From Glandiceps talaboti (lineage: Eukaryota; Hemichordata; Enteropneusta; Spengelidae): DNA of 64,000 bases. The position numbers and the translations under genes are program-made. How positions within the stretch are numbered: the first letter of the stretch is position 1; each line of letters starts with the position of its first letter. The stretch is taken from NCBI RefSeq assembly GCF_964340395.1, contig NC_135556.1, positions 4,829,501 to 4,893,500 of the forward strand, given 5' to 3'. Below, one piece after another: positions 1-13,600 of this stretch. The notes below the pieces were generated by a model. It had not been told where the DNA came from, did not search any database, and saw only the letters and a list, made by a program, of their open reading frames with translations.

Positions 1-175
1 ACTATTATCACAATGATAAAGTCTTCCATATGACAATTCCATGTTTGACTTTGTATTTCCTGCATTTATATCACAATGATAAAGGCTTCCATATGACATT
101 CCATGTTTGACTTTGTATTTCCTGCATTTGCATCACAATGATAAAGTCTTCCATATGACATTCCACTTTGTATTT
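1..175. repeat. 62-63 bp tandem repeat in WDR19 intron
   Basis: Nearly three copies of a unit starting ATCACAATGATAAAG occur at about 7, 70 and 132, so the period is 62-63 bp. The last copy runs up to the acceptor of the first WDR19 exon in the window (TACTTCAG before 183). The array is intronic and looks non-coding; a reading frame across it and the exon is accidental. Confidence 0.8.
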
Positions 176-182
176 ACTTCAG

Positions 183-3100
183 GTCCTGATGCTACTCCTG
201 ATGATTATCAAAGCATTGCATTGTACTTTGAGAATGAAAAGAATCATTTCTTGGCTGGTAAATTCTTCTTGTTATGCACACAATATGCCAGAGCATTGAA
301 ACATTTCCTGAAGTGTCCTGTCACCAATGATGATAGTCAGGCTATAGAAATGGCAATAGAAACCGTAAGTATTATCCAATGGATGCACAAAATGATGGTT
401 AGGACTACAAACTACTCATCAAACAAAACTACATATACTTGTATGGCAATATAATATTTGTACTTTCTCTGGGATAGCCCTGTGGGTGGGGAGGGGTGCA
501 TGTGTTTGAATGGGTGTTAGAGTTTTGATGGGTGAGTTTGTAGGGGTAAATATGATGGATATAATTAATGGATGGCAAGGTCAATGTATTTGTATCAAAT
601 TGCATTGTATGTTATCTCATCTCATGTCAATTTGTTGGTGGATGGATGGATGGATGGATGGATGAATGGATGGGTGGGTGGGTGTACATGTATGTATGGG
701 TGGATAGATAGATGGGTAGATGGATAGATAGGTAGACAAATAGATGAATGGATGGATGAATGGGATTTCATACTATTCTATCTCATGTCAGTTTGTTTGT
801 ATTGTTATACTAGGTGGGTCAAGCCAATGATGATCAACTAACTCATCAACTAATTGACTATCTAATGGGTGAGACAGACAACATGCCAAAAGATGCCAAA
901 TACTTATTTAGATTATACATGGCATTGAAGCAATACAGGGAGGCTGCAAGGACTGCTATCATTATAGCTAGGGAAGAACAAAATGCAGGTAGGGGATAAA
1001 TCTTAGTTTATTTGTGTGTGTTTCCATTTCTGTATCTTTAACATCAGCCCTGTCAGTGGCCCTGTTGGCCTAATGGGTCTCAAGCTACTAAGGGATGATC
1101 GCACAATGTCACACAAGCTCAACAAATGAACATCATTCGTTTAGGTCAAAAACCCCTCCCCTAAACGAATGTTCACTAGTGCGACATCAAATGTTTATAT
1201 ATGATGTAAACGATGATGAAAACTGTAGCAGTCAAACGACTACAATCGATGTAATGTACAAGCAGGATTGTAAACACATTAAAATACTACCAGAAAACCA
1301 GCACCATATCTCACATTAAAATTAAAATTTTATCAACTTATCAACATCTCAGTAATAAATAACAAAGCTGTTATCATTGAAGAAGTGAACACTCTCTGTC
1401 AAAATATAGTTAGAAGTGTGAAAATGAAGTTCAGCAATCACATTGACACCAGACCCCCTCTCCCCCTAAAAAAACAAAGTTCACTTATTGAGCTTGTGTG
1501 ACATTGTGTGATCGTCCCTAAGAAACCAACTTTTGGCGAGACACTTCTGAAGCTACTGAGAAAAAAAATGGGTTAATTATCTGGACCTACAATGTGTACA
1601 TGTTACTTCTATCTTCAGGTTACTACATGTTTGAATATATCCAGACCTGTTCTGTGAGATTGCCTCTCCCTTCCAGTGAGATCAAATCTAACATTCTATG
1701 TGCTTATCATGTGAATTTTTTTTGTGTAATTCACAACAGAAAATGCTGTTTGAGATGTGAAAAACACCATCCCTCCTAATTTTAATTCTATAGTCTATCG
1801 TGTTTTGTAGTAAAGTACAAATACAGTTAGTACATCTAATTTGATAATCTTTTGGTTTGTTTTACAGGAAATTACAGGAATGCTCATGATGTGCTGTTCT
1901 CCATGTATACTGAACTCAAATCACATAAAATTAAGATCCCAGCTGAGATGGCAAATAATTTGATGATTCTACACAGTTATATATTGGTTAAGGTAAGCAG
2001 CAATCATTTCTACATCACACCAACACCCTGTGACTACGGTCTTCACAATAAATCTAACGATGTTTAAATTCTCAAAATATCCAAAACCTTTTTTTAAAAG
2101 AAATCGACCAGTCAAGGTACTGACTACAGATATTAATCAGTGATGATATTTTATATTTAATATTGTTTTAGATGATGTAAAATGATTTGACATTTTATTT
2201 CTAACATTAATTTCAGATTCATGTTAAGAGAGGTGATCACTTAAAAGGAGCCAGGATGCTGATCAGGGTAGCCAACAACATCAGTAAATTTCCATCTCGT
2301 AAGTCATGTGTACCTTGACCTCGTAATTTCTCAACAATATAAACTGTCAGGTGTATTAGGGTGCTCGTACTCAAGTCTGTGTTTCTTATCATATCATCTT
2401 ACAAATGATGAGACTTTCGGAAAGAAAGTTTAACGTAAAGTTTTATCGTCCAAAACGTTTATGATTCTTGGAGCAAAACTAGTTGTATGACCATGATTAT
2501 ACCATAGTAGTTCTATGTCACGACAACATGTGTCTACGTCACTGGTTTTGCTGTGTTCAAAATATGAGTAAAACATTCAAAATTGCTGTTATTTTCCCAA
2601 TTTTTATATTTTTAATTTTACTGGTGCTGATATAATTATGTTATTCTCCATTCATTCAGCCGGAAAATACTCATGACCTAAGGGTTGTCTTTACAACTCA
2701 TAATGACAAAGCCCCCTTAGGTCATTCATATTTTCCTTGGATGAATGAAGAAAAATATTGGGGAATAACATTTAATTGTCATTTATTATTTCATTTTTGT
2801 AGTTCTAATATAGTTAGTACTTCCCTCCTATTTGTGTACATACAGACGTGGTACCCATTCTGACATCAACAGTAATTGAATGTCATAGATCAGGTCTGAA
2901 GAACTCCTCATTCAGCTATGCTGCAATGTTAATGAGACCAGAATATAGAAACAAGATAGATCTGAAGTATAAGAAGAAGATAGAAGCCATTGTCAGGTAA
3001 ATGATACATGTCCTAGTCTCAGGGCAAATAATGAAAATTATAACACATCGTTTTCACATAGCCATCAGTGATTGAAATAACCAAAAATCATGTTTTCACC

Positions 3101-4975
3101 CCCAAATACACATATTTTGGTTCGATGTAAAAAAACAACAACATGACAATAAAATTCACATAATTTCTTTTATGAAAAATATGTAGTTTTAAATAGCTAT
3201 CATTATTATTGACTGAGAATCATTCACTTCAAAATGAGTCTTTGTTCCTCTCCATCAAACCTGAGAGGGGATTGCCACTCCAGAAAATAGAGCTATTTTC
3301 ATAAAATATAAGTTCTGGAAAGTAATTTCATGATTTTACATTACCTACTTGCATGTTCAGCTGTGGGCCATGATGAGAGTCAGCTGAAATAATATATTCA
3401 TTGTTGCACCATGAATATTCATCACTTGTGAGTGCTTTATAATCCCTTCAGAATATCTCTCATGAATATTCATTGTGCAACTATGAATATATTATTTTCT
3501 GCTGACTCCCATGATTCAATAGCCCACAGCAAAGATACTCTATAATGGCACAAAACCAACTTGATGTTTCTCTGAAATCACAAGTAATTGTAGGTGATGT
3601 AAAATCATGAAATGACTCTCCAGAACCCATAGCATATGAAAATGCCTTTATTTCCTTGAGTGGCTTTCTCCTTTAATGTTGGTTATTTTGTATATGCATG
3701 AAAAAGAATCAGAAATAGAAGACCAAAATTCAATAAAGGTCAATTATGATATTTTTCAGGAAACCTGATAAAACGGAAGAAGAAGAAGCCAACTCTCCTT
3801 GTCCGTATTGTAAATTTCAGTTACCAGAAACTGAATTAGTGTGTCCAGAATGTAAGAATAATATTCCATACTGTATTGTCACGGTAAGTTTGTTAAAATT
3901 AGTATGTTTTATATCGACACCATGAATTCTAATTACCGGTACCTTATTGTGATGGTTTAATAGTCTCATACAAGATGTCCCTGTGTCACAATAAAATATT
4001 TGAGGGGGAGGGGGGAGGGGGGGTTGTGTCTTCTCTAAAGACTTGTCCTGTTTCTTACAACCATACTCACCCTGTATTTCTTAAATCTTACTAAAAAGAG
4101 TACTGTCCAGCCAGATCAGATAAAAATGTACAATGGACAGATGGCTGCACTGCAAGTGAGGAAAATGCTAATAATTAGACACCGCTGGTGAAAAATTATT
4201 GTTCACATAGAAATTCAAGAATTGAAAGAAAAAGGGTTTCCCTGATACAGATATTATTTTTCTATTTCAGGGTCGACACATGCTGAGGGATGATTTTGCT
4301 GCATGTCCTAGATGTGATTTCCCAGCACTAAATTCAGAATTTAAAAAGTAAGTATTGTCTATTTATAGTTGTTTTGAGGTTAGGTTTAGAGGAAAAGTCC
4401 AGTCAGACTTACTTCTGCCTTTAGTACATTTATATTGATTATTCCTCATCAGCTTACATATAAAATACAGCAGCATCTTGGTAACTTACTCAACTTTGAA
4501 ATCTTGTCAAAAAGCTGTACTGCACTTGAAATGTGTTTTTGTGGAAATTTCCTACAAGGATTTATAGGAAAATCTATGGTGATGACAGCACATTTACCAT
4601 GATCTCTCTGTCTTGACATGTACAACACAGAGGGTTGTAACCTTGCATGTCCCTCTTCATCAGCAACAAAGTAAGTTTGAATCAAGACATGTCTCCACTT
4701 CACAGGCATAATCTGTATTAGTTTAATATAAATCAAAATCACCACTGTCAAATCAGACAAACTTATATATATTGACAGGTTGGATAGCAGAATCAAATTT
4801 TAGTGAACACAGATTCTGGAGTTGATCCAACAATAAAATACTAAATTTTTTACATTTCAGTTTAATGGATACAGAAGACAACTGTCCTATGTGTTCTGAA
4901 AGAGTATCTGTCAACCAGGTAGCAAAGATTGATGACCCATCCTTGTATCTACACCCAGATGAAGGCGATGAGTAA
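183..4975 (+). CDS. WDR19: WD repeat-containing protein 19 (IFT144), C-terminal eight exons
   Basis: This is the C-terminal part (about 343 codons) of WDR19/IFT144, a core subunit of the IFT-A complex that drives retrograde transport in cilia. Exons read from the sequence: 183-364, 814-988, 1868-1992, 2217-2298, 2846-2996, 3760-3883, 4271-4347 and 4861-4975. All junctions are GT-AG and the phases agree throughout. The translation has helical TPR-like stretches ([44 protein letters not shown]). It ends in a cysteine-rich zinc-ribbon-like tail with CPYC, CPEC, CPRC and CPMC pairs, typical of the WDR19 C-terminus, then a TAA at 4973-4975. The WD40 N-terminus lies upstream of the window. No breaks were seen. 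The introns hold three foldback elements. The family call rests on recognition of the protein, not on a search. Confidence 0.93.
637..757. repeat. (GGAT)n microsatellite
   Basis: Degenerate tetranucleotide repeat of GGAT/GATG with some GGGT and GATA variants, inside a WDR19 intron. Its 3' end lies about 50 bp before the acceptor of the exon at 814. Confidence 0.85.
1091..1519. mobile_element. MITE family A, copy 1
   Basis: Non-autonomous DNA transposon-like element of about 430 bp with long terminal inverted repeats. The left end begins AGGGATGATCGCACAATG and the right end is its near-perfect reverse complement (CATTGTGTGATCGTCCCT); the inverted match extends over about 40 bp. There is no coding capacity. 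A second copy lies at 26513-26913. It sits in the WDR19 intron between the exons at 814 and 1868. Confidence 0.85.
2456..2774. mobile_element. Foldback element family B, copy 1
   Basis: Contains an inverted repeat with arms at about 2639-2686 and 2712-2772 (left arm with ACTCATGACCTAAGGG, right arm with CCCTTAGGTCATTC). The adjoining single-copy part carries GTCACTGGTTTTGCTGTG. The same block occurs in opposite orientation at 16265-16540, and part of it at 60150-60310. Intronic in WDR19. Confidence 0.75.
3268..3680. mobile_element. Long palindromic (foldback) element
   Basis: Two arms of about 180 bp are imperfect reverse complements around a short centre near 3440. Matching blocks include TTTCATGATTTTACAT on the left against ATGTAAAATCATGAAA on the right, and ATGAATATTCAT on both sides. 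No open reading frame. It fills most of the WDR19 intron between the exons at 2846 and 3760. Confidence 0.8.
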
Positions 4976-6316
4976 ATACAACACAAAGACAGCATATTTG
5001 TACCAAAATTTATGATCAAAACATATCAACCATTTCACACAATTCATCTCAAAATCTACTCAACCAGAACTGGAACAAATAATCCAAAAAACAACCATCC
5101 AGATTTTCTGAATTTGTGCATCTATCCTTCACCCCAAAATTTACTATATGTAGTGTCTATCATTATATATAAAGTGCACAATCTGAGGTCTATGAATATT
5201 CTCCCTTGATAATTATTATTAAATTTGGAGACAGCAGCAATACTTATTAATGTACTGAATATGACTAAATACTGACTGTCCTCAGATTGTGCATTAGATG
5301 TTTCAAAGTGAAATTGATTACTGTATGCGTACATAGTCTTTGAACACTATTCAGAAGTATACAGTGCAAGATCTGAGGACAGTAAGTAGTATCCATTGAT
5401 AATGAATCATTAAATTTGAAAACAGCAACAGTACTCAGTAATGCCCTGAACATGAATAAATACTGATTGGCCTCAGATTGTGCACTGGGTGATAACATTT
5501 TTATGTGTGTTTCTGCAATTTTAACATGTACACTTTGCTATCTCCAAAACTTATTTCACTGTACACATCTATTTGATTATAAGTTATTACGTACTTAGTG
5601 GGGATAGTGGATAGGTACACACAATGTTATGGAAGAAAGGGGATAGAAGTGAGAAAAGTACACTGTGTGAAGACACTACACAAAATGTCAGTCAAAAGTT
5701 CAAGAATAGCATAAACACATACATGATTGATTGAATACAAACACACTGTATGTTAAGGAACAACTGTAAATATTGTCAAGTTCATGATGATTTGGCTAGT
5801 CTTATCATTTCTGATTTACCACAGTGTCACAATTTATGACTAAAGAGACCCCCAAGAATTTGCAAAATATTAAAACTGTAAGCATAAACAGTAAAGTGGT
5901 CAAGTTACTACAGAAACACAACAGAAATTGATTTCTTCCTGAAATGTTGACAGTAGCTAGAATTATGTCTGTACTTATATTAATGATCTTTATGATACCT
6001 TGAGTCAATATATATATATATATATTGAAAAACAAGTATGACATAGAAATATTTGATATTTTGAAAAGTGTGATATATCCTGTACATTTCTGTAAAGTTC
6101 TGTAATTTCTCATATTTGTTATTTTGTGTACTTTAGTTGTCATGTGTTTATTAGTAAATACAAGAAATTCTATTTGCATATTCCCTGCACCTATGAATTG
6201 AGTGAAGCTTGTTAAGGGAATAAAAACATTTGTATTCTAAACAATTTGTATATTATGGTTCTCAATGATTTTAAAAATGTTTGTTTTTAATGTCTTCCCC
6301 CCACCCCACCCACGCT
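4976..6316 (+). other. WDR19 3' flank / probable 3' UTR with two palindromic repeats
   Basis: No coding exon was recognised. Two similar units (5174-5293 and 5364-5485) each start with GTGCA.. ATCTGAGG and end with its inverted copy CCTCAGATTGTGCA, so each could fold. AATAAA motifs occur near 5455 and 6219 and could be polyadenylation signals. Which one is used cannot be told from sequence. Confidence 0.5.
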
Positions 6317-6318
6317 CG

Positions 6319-6510
<192 letters not shown>

Positions 6511-7086
6511 CTCCATTCATTCTGTGTACATGCACGTCTGTCTCTGTGTGTGCATGCATGTATGCATAATGTGTGTGTGTGTGTGTGTGTGTGTTTCCAG
6601 TCAGGTATGACCACTTCTAAAACTTTGACTAGTCTTAACCCAATTCCATTGTCTTGATAACTGTTGATTAGTACAATAATAGCTAATATTTATGATAAGA
6701 TTACCGGTAAGTTAGTGGTCCTAATATATATATAATGTGGCCCAGCAGCTGATCAAAATAGACAAATTAAATGCTCAGAAAATTATCTTTTGTATTTCTC
6801 ATGAAGTACTCTGTTTAGAACCACTATATTGAATGACTTGAGAAATTTCTGTAATTGTTTGATGTATTTATGGTTTACTTCACAACCTCTGATAAAGATG
6901 TATATAAATATGAGTACAAAAGTGCACTTTTAAAAAGTGGCCATATGGATGAGAATTTTGTATTTATTTTGTATTTTTAATTCCTTTAAAATACAATATG
7001 AAGCTACCTAGACCAAATCTAAGTTTGTAACTTAATCTGATTAATTGCAGAAGATAAACCCTTTACATGCTTTTGACACACTTCAG

Positions 7087-7478
7087 CTATTTGCAATTTA
7101 TAATAATAATAATTTGGGTTTTTATATAGCATTTTCCTAGTCTGCACGTGCTCAAAGCAATTTACAATTATTACCCCTGGCTTGGGTCTATATTGGCACA
7201 AAATCCCTTTTATACTTCCTCAACTCCCTTGGGAGCATACCATCCATTGCAGCCTTTATAAGCACATAGGATTAAAATATTCACATTGCAACCTCTATCC
7301 TACCAGGTTTCCAATTATACAGCTCAGTGGACTGAGGCACAATCGTGGTTCAAATCTTGCCCAACGACTTTCGCCACTCGGAAACAAACGGCAGCGATGG
7401 GGCTTGAACCTGCAACCTGCAGATTCCAAGCTGGCCAACCATTCACTTGACATGACCACAATTTATCAATGTACAAAG
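7087..7478 (-). mobile_element. tRNA-derived SINE with LINE-like tail
   Basis: Read on the minus strand, the element starts near 7475 with a tRNA-like head including a B-box-like GGTTCAAGCCCC (7401-7412). A central region follows with GGGCAAGATTTGAACC and GAGCTGTATAATTGG. The tail, ending near 7090, reads AATGCTATATAAAAACCC and then (ATT)n, which resembles a LINE 3' end. A second copy lacking the tail lies at 20087-20275. It sits between WDR19 and the DHHC gene. Confidence 0.75.
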
Positions 7479-7610
7479 CACGATACTAGTCAATGCTTTT
7501 TACTGATTTCTTTCAAGTTGAAAAACATAGTGAATTTATTTTATAAAGCCAAACATATCAAAATTTGACTGTTCTAACGTAAGAGGGCGCATTTTAACTG
7601 GTAGGATTCG

Positions 7611-7623
7611 AGGTCAAAGGTTA
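7611..7623 (+). promoter_or_regulatory. DR1-like nuclear-receptor motif before the DHHC gene start
   Basis: AGGTCAAAGGTTA is a direct repeat of two half-sites with one spacer base, 15 bp before the ATG at 7639. It matches the DR1 pattern bound by HNF4/COUP-TF/RXR-type receptors. A 13-bp match can be chance, and it may lie in the 5' UTR. Confidence 0.25.
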
Positions 7624-7638
7624 TCTGAAAAGTGAAAC

Positions 7639-10600
7639 ATGGCAGCCAACGGGACAGGTGGAGTACCACCAAATCCAGTGGAAAATACGTCGAAGTCGGA
7701 GAATGGACACGAAGAAGATCCTTCCAAAAAAGTTTATAGGTTTGCAATGGATATATTCCAGGCAACAAAAAGTGGGTAGGTAGCGACATCGCGCCGTAAA
7801 CGTGAATACCATCCGGTGATAATATGCCCGGGGCTGTTACTGTTAGTAACACAACCGTCCGATCACAGCGTTTCGAGTCGACTCGTCGTAACGTGTTATT
7901 TGTAATCCATCATACGGTGAAATATGTGGCAGTATATTCGTATAGATTGATATCAGTCACGAGTCCAACATTTCTCGATAATATATGTCATGGGGATATG
8001 AAATCATTGTATGGTTTGATTTTAAAATGTTTTATTTAGCTGTATAGCAAAGTGATATTAGAATCACGGCCAATGCCATTTGTAGCTTTGGCTCGAGTAC
8101 AAAAGCTTTGTAAACATTCCGTTTCTATCGATATGGTAAACACACGTACCATTGTAAATAAATACTGTCCCCTCTTTCACATAGCATACATTATTGGCCG
8201 TACATTATTATAAAGCTAGTTTTTGTGTCTCAGAAATAGACACTCGGTGAAATAAATTGTTATCTATTAAAATCATTACTTGGTTACTAAATATTTAAGT
8301 CAATATTCGTCACCAAGGCAGTATTGGAGAAGTTAGGGTGCGGTTATTTTAAATAGTTAGTGGACAGATATTAATTCAACTTCAAGTCAATACAAAATTT
8401 TGCCTACGTGTATATTCTTTTAACTTTCTGAGATTTTGATAGCAACAAAGGAATATAGACTATCAATATGGATATCAGTATGCGAAACAAGGAAGTGAAT
8501 GCGCTGGTTGACCTTTATTTAACTGTCGGTTTTGCATAATAATTTGTACAATATAAGGGTAGAAGGTCACACATGTCACATGTACATGGTTTTTTTCACA
8601 AATCATGGCCAAACAGGGAAGGAAGCCTTTAGAGACTTATATAATCCCTCAGTGTAAATTGTGAGTCAAGTCTTGTTTTGAATTCCAACACAGTTTCACT
8701 TCAGCTTGAATCACATGTTCAGGTAGCCTTTTCCCACAGGTACTTGTTTCCCAAGATATGTTTCAGAATGCAATAATATTGAGATACTTGGCCAATAATA
8801 TGTGGGGTAAGGGGTAAAGTAACACAGATTTCTAGGATAGCGTAAGTCCACACACTGCAAAATAATATAAACAAGGCTTGCAACAGAACACAGCCACAGA
8901 ATGACGTACAACATGACTACTGTCTGGAAACATTTTGAAAATTTTATCGTCCATCACCTTAAGAAAGCTCTTTAGTTCCTAAATTTAATAAACTTTCAAT
9001 AAATCACTCAGTTGTTACAATCAGACCATGCCAACCAAAGATGCATGGTGAAATGACGGAAACAATTTTTTTCTCTCTACCTATTATGCAGATTGGACTG
9101 CATGACCCAAGTCTTACCCCTAACGGCCTTGCCTTCAATCAATGTCATTGGATAATCGGTGTTTATGGAGAGGGTCGCTATTGGTTCTATTGGAATTTCT
9201 TTAGGTTTTTTAAGGGTAAAGCTTGTGCCATTACATGTATTACATGTAGAGGTCTTTGAAGGTCTTGAGTCACGCATTCCAATCTGCATAATAGGTACAA
9301 TGTAGATAGAAAATATGTTTCCTTTATTTCACCATTTGCAGCAATATATATATTTCACCATTTCGATGTGTCACTTGATAATGTTCAGTTTCCCTTTTTT
9401 TCAAGAAACCCCCACCATTTCAAATGTTTAAATCCCCCCCCCCCCATTTTAAAATTGAAGAAATTCTCCCCTAGAGAAAAGTACATTGTAATAATAATGA
9501 CAACCATTGGTTTAGTACCATGTATCTGAAAAGTATCACATGCTCTAGAGAAAACTAAAATGATTTTAAAAAAATGAAAATACAGAAATGTTGGAAGATT
9601 TGAGAACCCTTAGAAAGGTGAAAAGTTTGTGGAGACATCATTGTACAAATATAATATAATTCCTCAAAAAATTAGAAATGTCAACAAAAGTTAGTACAAA
9701 CAAATACCCCCCCCCCCTCCCCCATAGAATATATATTATAAATACTATGACATGTTGTAAATTTGTAGATACTTGATTCGTGTTCAAGAATTGGTAGAGG
9801 AGAATGGACCAGAGATTTTGACAGATTATGATGACAAAGGACATACACCGATACATTGGGCTGCATTGGGTGGTCACACTAATATTGTTAGATTTATGGT
9901 GGACCAGAAGATTAACATGGGTATGTGAAATGATTATGTACACTCAACATCTGTTTGCTAAAATTCCAAGTTTACTTTTATATGATTACTGTTGTCACTT
10001 TATGTACCTGTATATTTTAATTGTATTATTTATCTGGTGTGTCTATGTTTGTTTGTAATTGTACATATCCTTGTATTTTGTGGACGTTTCTTGTTTACCA
10101 TTAGTTGGAGGTATTAAGTTTGATTCAAATCTGAGAAATAGGAAGGTGTTACTGTATTTGTTGGGGGGGGGGATTAATGGGAAGTTGTGTGTGTGTTGGG
10201 GGGGGGAGGGGGTGATTGATTGCTTATCAGTTGTTTATTTCCATTTTGTCTGGATTTGTAATGCAGTATTTCATCTACATCACCATAAATGTATATCAAC
10301 CCTTGAACCATCACTCCACAGTCTATGATATCACTTACCACAAAAAGGATGAAATCATTGCAACTAAATACATGTACTAGTAGTAATACCAAAATATAGA
10401 GACTATATCCTTTATCAAAGTAAGATAAGTTGATCCACAAGGGATGTAGAATGTACTAAAGTCTAGTCTATAATCCTAGGAAATATAGATATTTATCATA
10501 TACCTAGAGTATCACTTCCAATTCAATGGAGAGAACACACACCAAAAACTGGGCAATAATTTGCCATATCACACCTTACACACTTTGTCCAAATATGGTG

Positions 10601-13600
10601 GCTAGCTTGTCAATATCTGTTCACTCAGTGATTTAGCTCTTCACTATTTTCATGTTTTAGCAAATAAACTAATATTTCACTGTCAATTTATGTGATTATG
10701 TGATTCAAATGATGTTTTCATGCCACTACATGAGGTATATGATAAAAACTTTACGGCCTGGATATGGGTTTTGCAGACCTTGGTAGTTGCGCCCTTCTGC
10801 CATACAAGCTCAGTCCACAAAACCCATATCCAGGCCATAAAGATTATTACATTGTATGTGTCCTTGTTTTTATATCATTATTCCATAGTAATAATTGACC
10901 CATTACTAATATATCCCTATTTAGATGCTGGCAGAAAACAAAACCTTTCAATGAGTGGACAAATCAGAGGTGTTGGTATAAATGGTGTTAGTGGTATTGA
11001 CATTGGATTACATAATGACGATAATAATATTTTAGGTATTTTTTGTGTTTTAGCATTCAATCTATGCTGTTCTATTCTACACTATAGCTTTCAGTTAAGA
11101 ATCCATACTGTCCTGTTCTACGGTATAGCCTGGAATCTATACTATCCTGTTCTACGGTATAGCCTGGAATCTATACTGTCCTGTTCTACAGTATAGCCTG
11201 GAATCCATACTGTCCTGTTCTACAGTATAGCCTGGAATCCATACTGTCCTATTCTACAGTGTAGCCTGGCATCCATACTGTCCTGTTCTACAGTATAGCC
11301 TGGAATCCATACTGTCCTGTTCTACAGTATAGCCTGGAATCCATACTGTCCTGTTCTACAGTATAGCTGGAATCTATGCTGTACTTGTCCAACACTAAAA
11401 CATGGCAAAAATAACCGAAAAGTAAATTCAGTTCCTCTTTTAGGGAAAGACATTTTCCAAATTCCACCCAAGTACTAATGATTAAATAGACAGACAGTGT
11501 AGGTAAACATTGACTTTACAATTTTATGATGAGTTATCACCAGATATTACTGTTGCTATGTCATTAGATTATGTCATAAACAATGGAGGAATCCAGTACT
11601 GTCTATGGTTATATAAAAGTGTATTTTCACCAAACTAATCAATTTTTGTGTTTTACAGCCAAATCTGTAGAGTTACAAACATAATTGTATGTGATAAAAG
11701 TGTTACCATGGTTACCATAGTATTGATTCCAGGCTATGTACAATACTGGTGTGAAGTTCTTCCATAAAATCTCTAATTCTAATTCTTTCTTTCTCCATTT
11801 CTAGTTTTCAGTTGCACCTACATGTATTTTTTCTGTTTTTATTATTCTTACTGTACAGGGAGTTTCAAGAGAGGTTATAGACACAACACTTTTCCCATAA
11901 ACATAGGAAATGATAATAAAACAGCCTCCCTCCCCCAAATTAAATTTTTAAAAAAACAAAAAAACTCACTTGTTTTCTATTATTGGAATGTTCAGATTCA
12001 GAGCTATGAAGGAAACTTTTCATATCAAAAGTGTGTTTTCCTGTATTGTAAATCTCCAGACATGAGCCAATCTGATTAAAATCCGATGTAGATGTCGGCT
12101 AATTGTTCATTGCTATTTTACCTTCGTTATTTTGCCTGAATTGACCTTCTTGGTACATGTTTACATTTTTTAGCCTGATCGCCTCCTCTGGAAAATAGCA
12201 ATGAACGATTAGCCGACATCTACATCGGATTTTAATCAGATTGGACATGAGCATGAAATTGTTTATATTTGACCTCTGACCTTTACCAAGTAAGATGGTT
12301 GATAGACTGGTCAACTTTGTCAGTGCCCTAAACAGTAGTAAAATCACTAACTCTGTTGTTGGTCCATTTACCAATTGTATCTGATTGAGAATGTTCAGTA
12401 ATAGTTAGATAGTTGTAATAAACCGCCAGCTGTGTCTGTGTTGTCAGCTTTCACCTCACCACAATCTGTAGGTAGTTCTTTTATCAAACAATAGATACAT
12501 ACACATTGTATTGTATTGTATTGAATGGTTTGTAACAGCTGAAGGTTTACATGCAATATACATCTGTTTATAATTGATTTAACTTAAATTGTAATTTTAT
12601 TTTGACTTCCTATTAATTCTTTGATGCATAATTGTACATCAATTGGAATACATGTATAGACAAAACAAACAATTATAAAGTTAATCCAAATATCCTCCAA
12701 TTCTTGTTGTCTTTGTTAATTGTTATTGTCATTGTGTTTGTCTGTGTTACATATAATCTAGGTATATTATGTATTTCTCACCTTTGAACTGATCATTCAT
12801 TGGACGTTGAATAAGCAAGGCATTCTGACTTCAATATCTATCTCTCCATCAACTGCCTTGAAGGACAGTCATTGAAACTCATTTATCTTAGATCGCAATT
12901 AAAATAGTTATCCTGATTGGCTGCCATCAACAACTCAATGCCCAATGAGGTGTGTCATTGTGTTTCCTCATAGACCTTGGTGTAGGGTAACTTCAAAGTT
13001 AAATCAGGTTGTAACTGTTTGATGCAGATGTAAGCTATATGGGTATCATTCAGACTGACTTTCCTTCAAGGGAGGTAAATGACGGAGAGATAAATGTCAT
13101 AGTTATAATGTCTTGGTTAGTCAAGATGTCATTAGTCTTGGAAAAGATCACCCCCACCCCCTACCTCCTCTATGGTCTATTATACAATTACTGCCTGTAT
13201 ATGAGGGCATTAGTAGACATCTACTACACCAAGGGCTGCAGCAACTATTTCCCAAGGCTGAAAGCTTAGGGATATAGTTACTACATAACAGCTCAAGGGT
13301 TAATATGATGTCTACTAGTGCCTGAATAAGGCCAGGTAATAAGGGTTTTATAACAAGTCACTTTCTCAGGAACATATTGTTTCAATCATTAGCACTTCCA
13401 TGCTACACGACTATTGTATTGCCCTGGGCAATTAGAACACGACTAGTGCCCCGTTCTATGCAAATTGAGTTCACTGTAGGTCATTAGTCCACGCCACATT
13501 GCATGATTTAGGCTAATCACTGAAGGCAATATGAACTTGATATGTTATAAGATTTGATATTGTATGTATATGTATATGTTATCACAATTTGACCCAAAGC

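Noticed and set aside
7395-7475. tRNA gene
   Set aside because: The B-box-like motif is part of a SINE with a LINE-type tail and a second copy at 20087; no cloverleaf with intact arms could be drawn.
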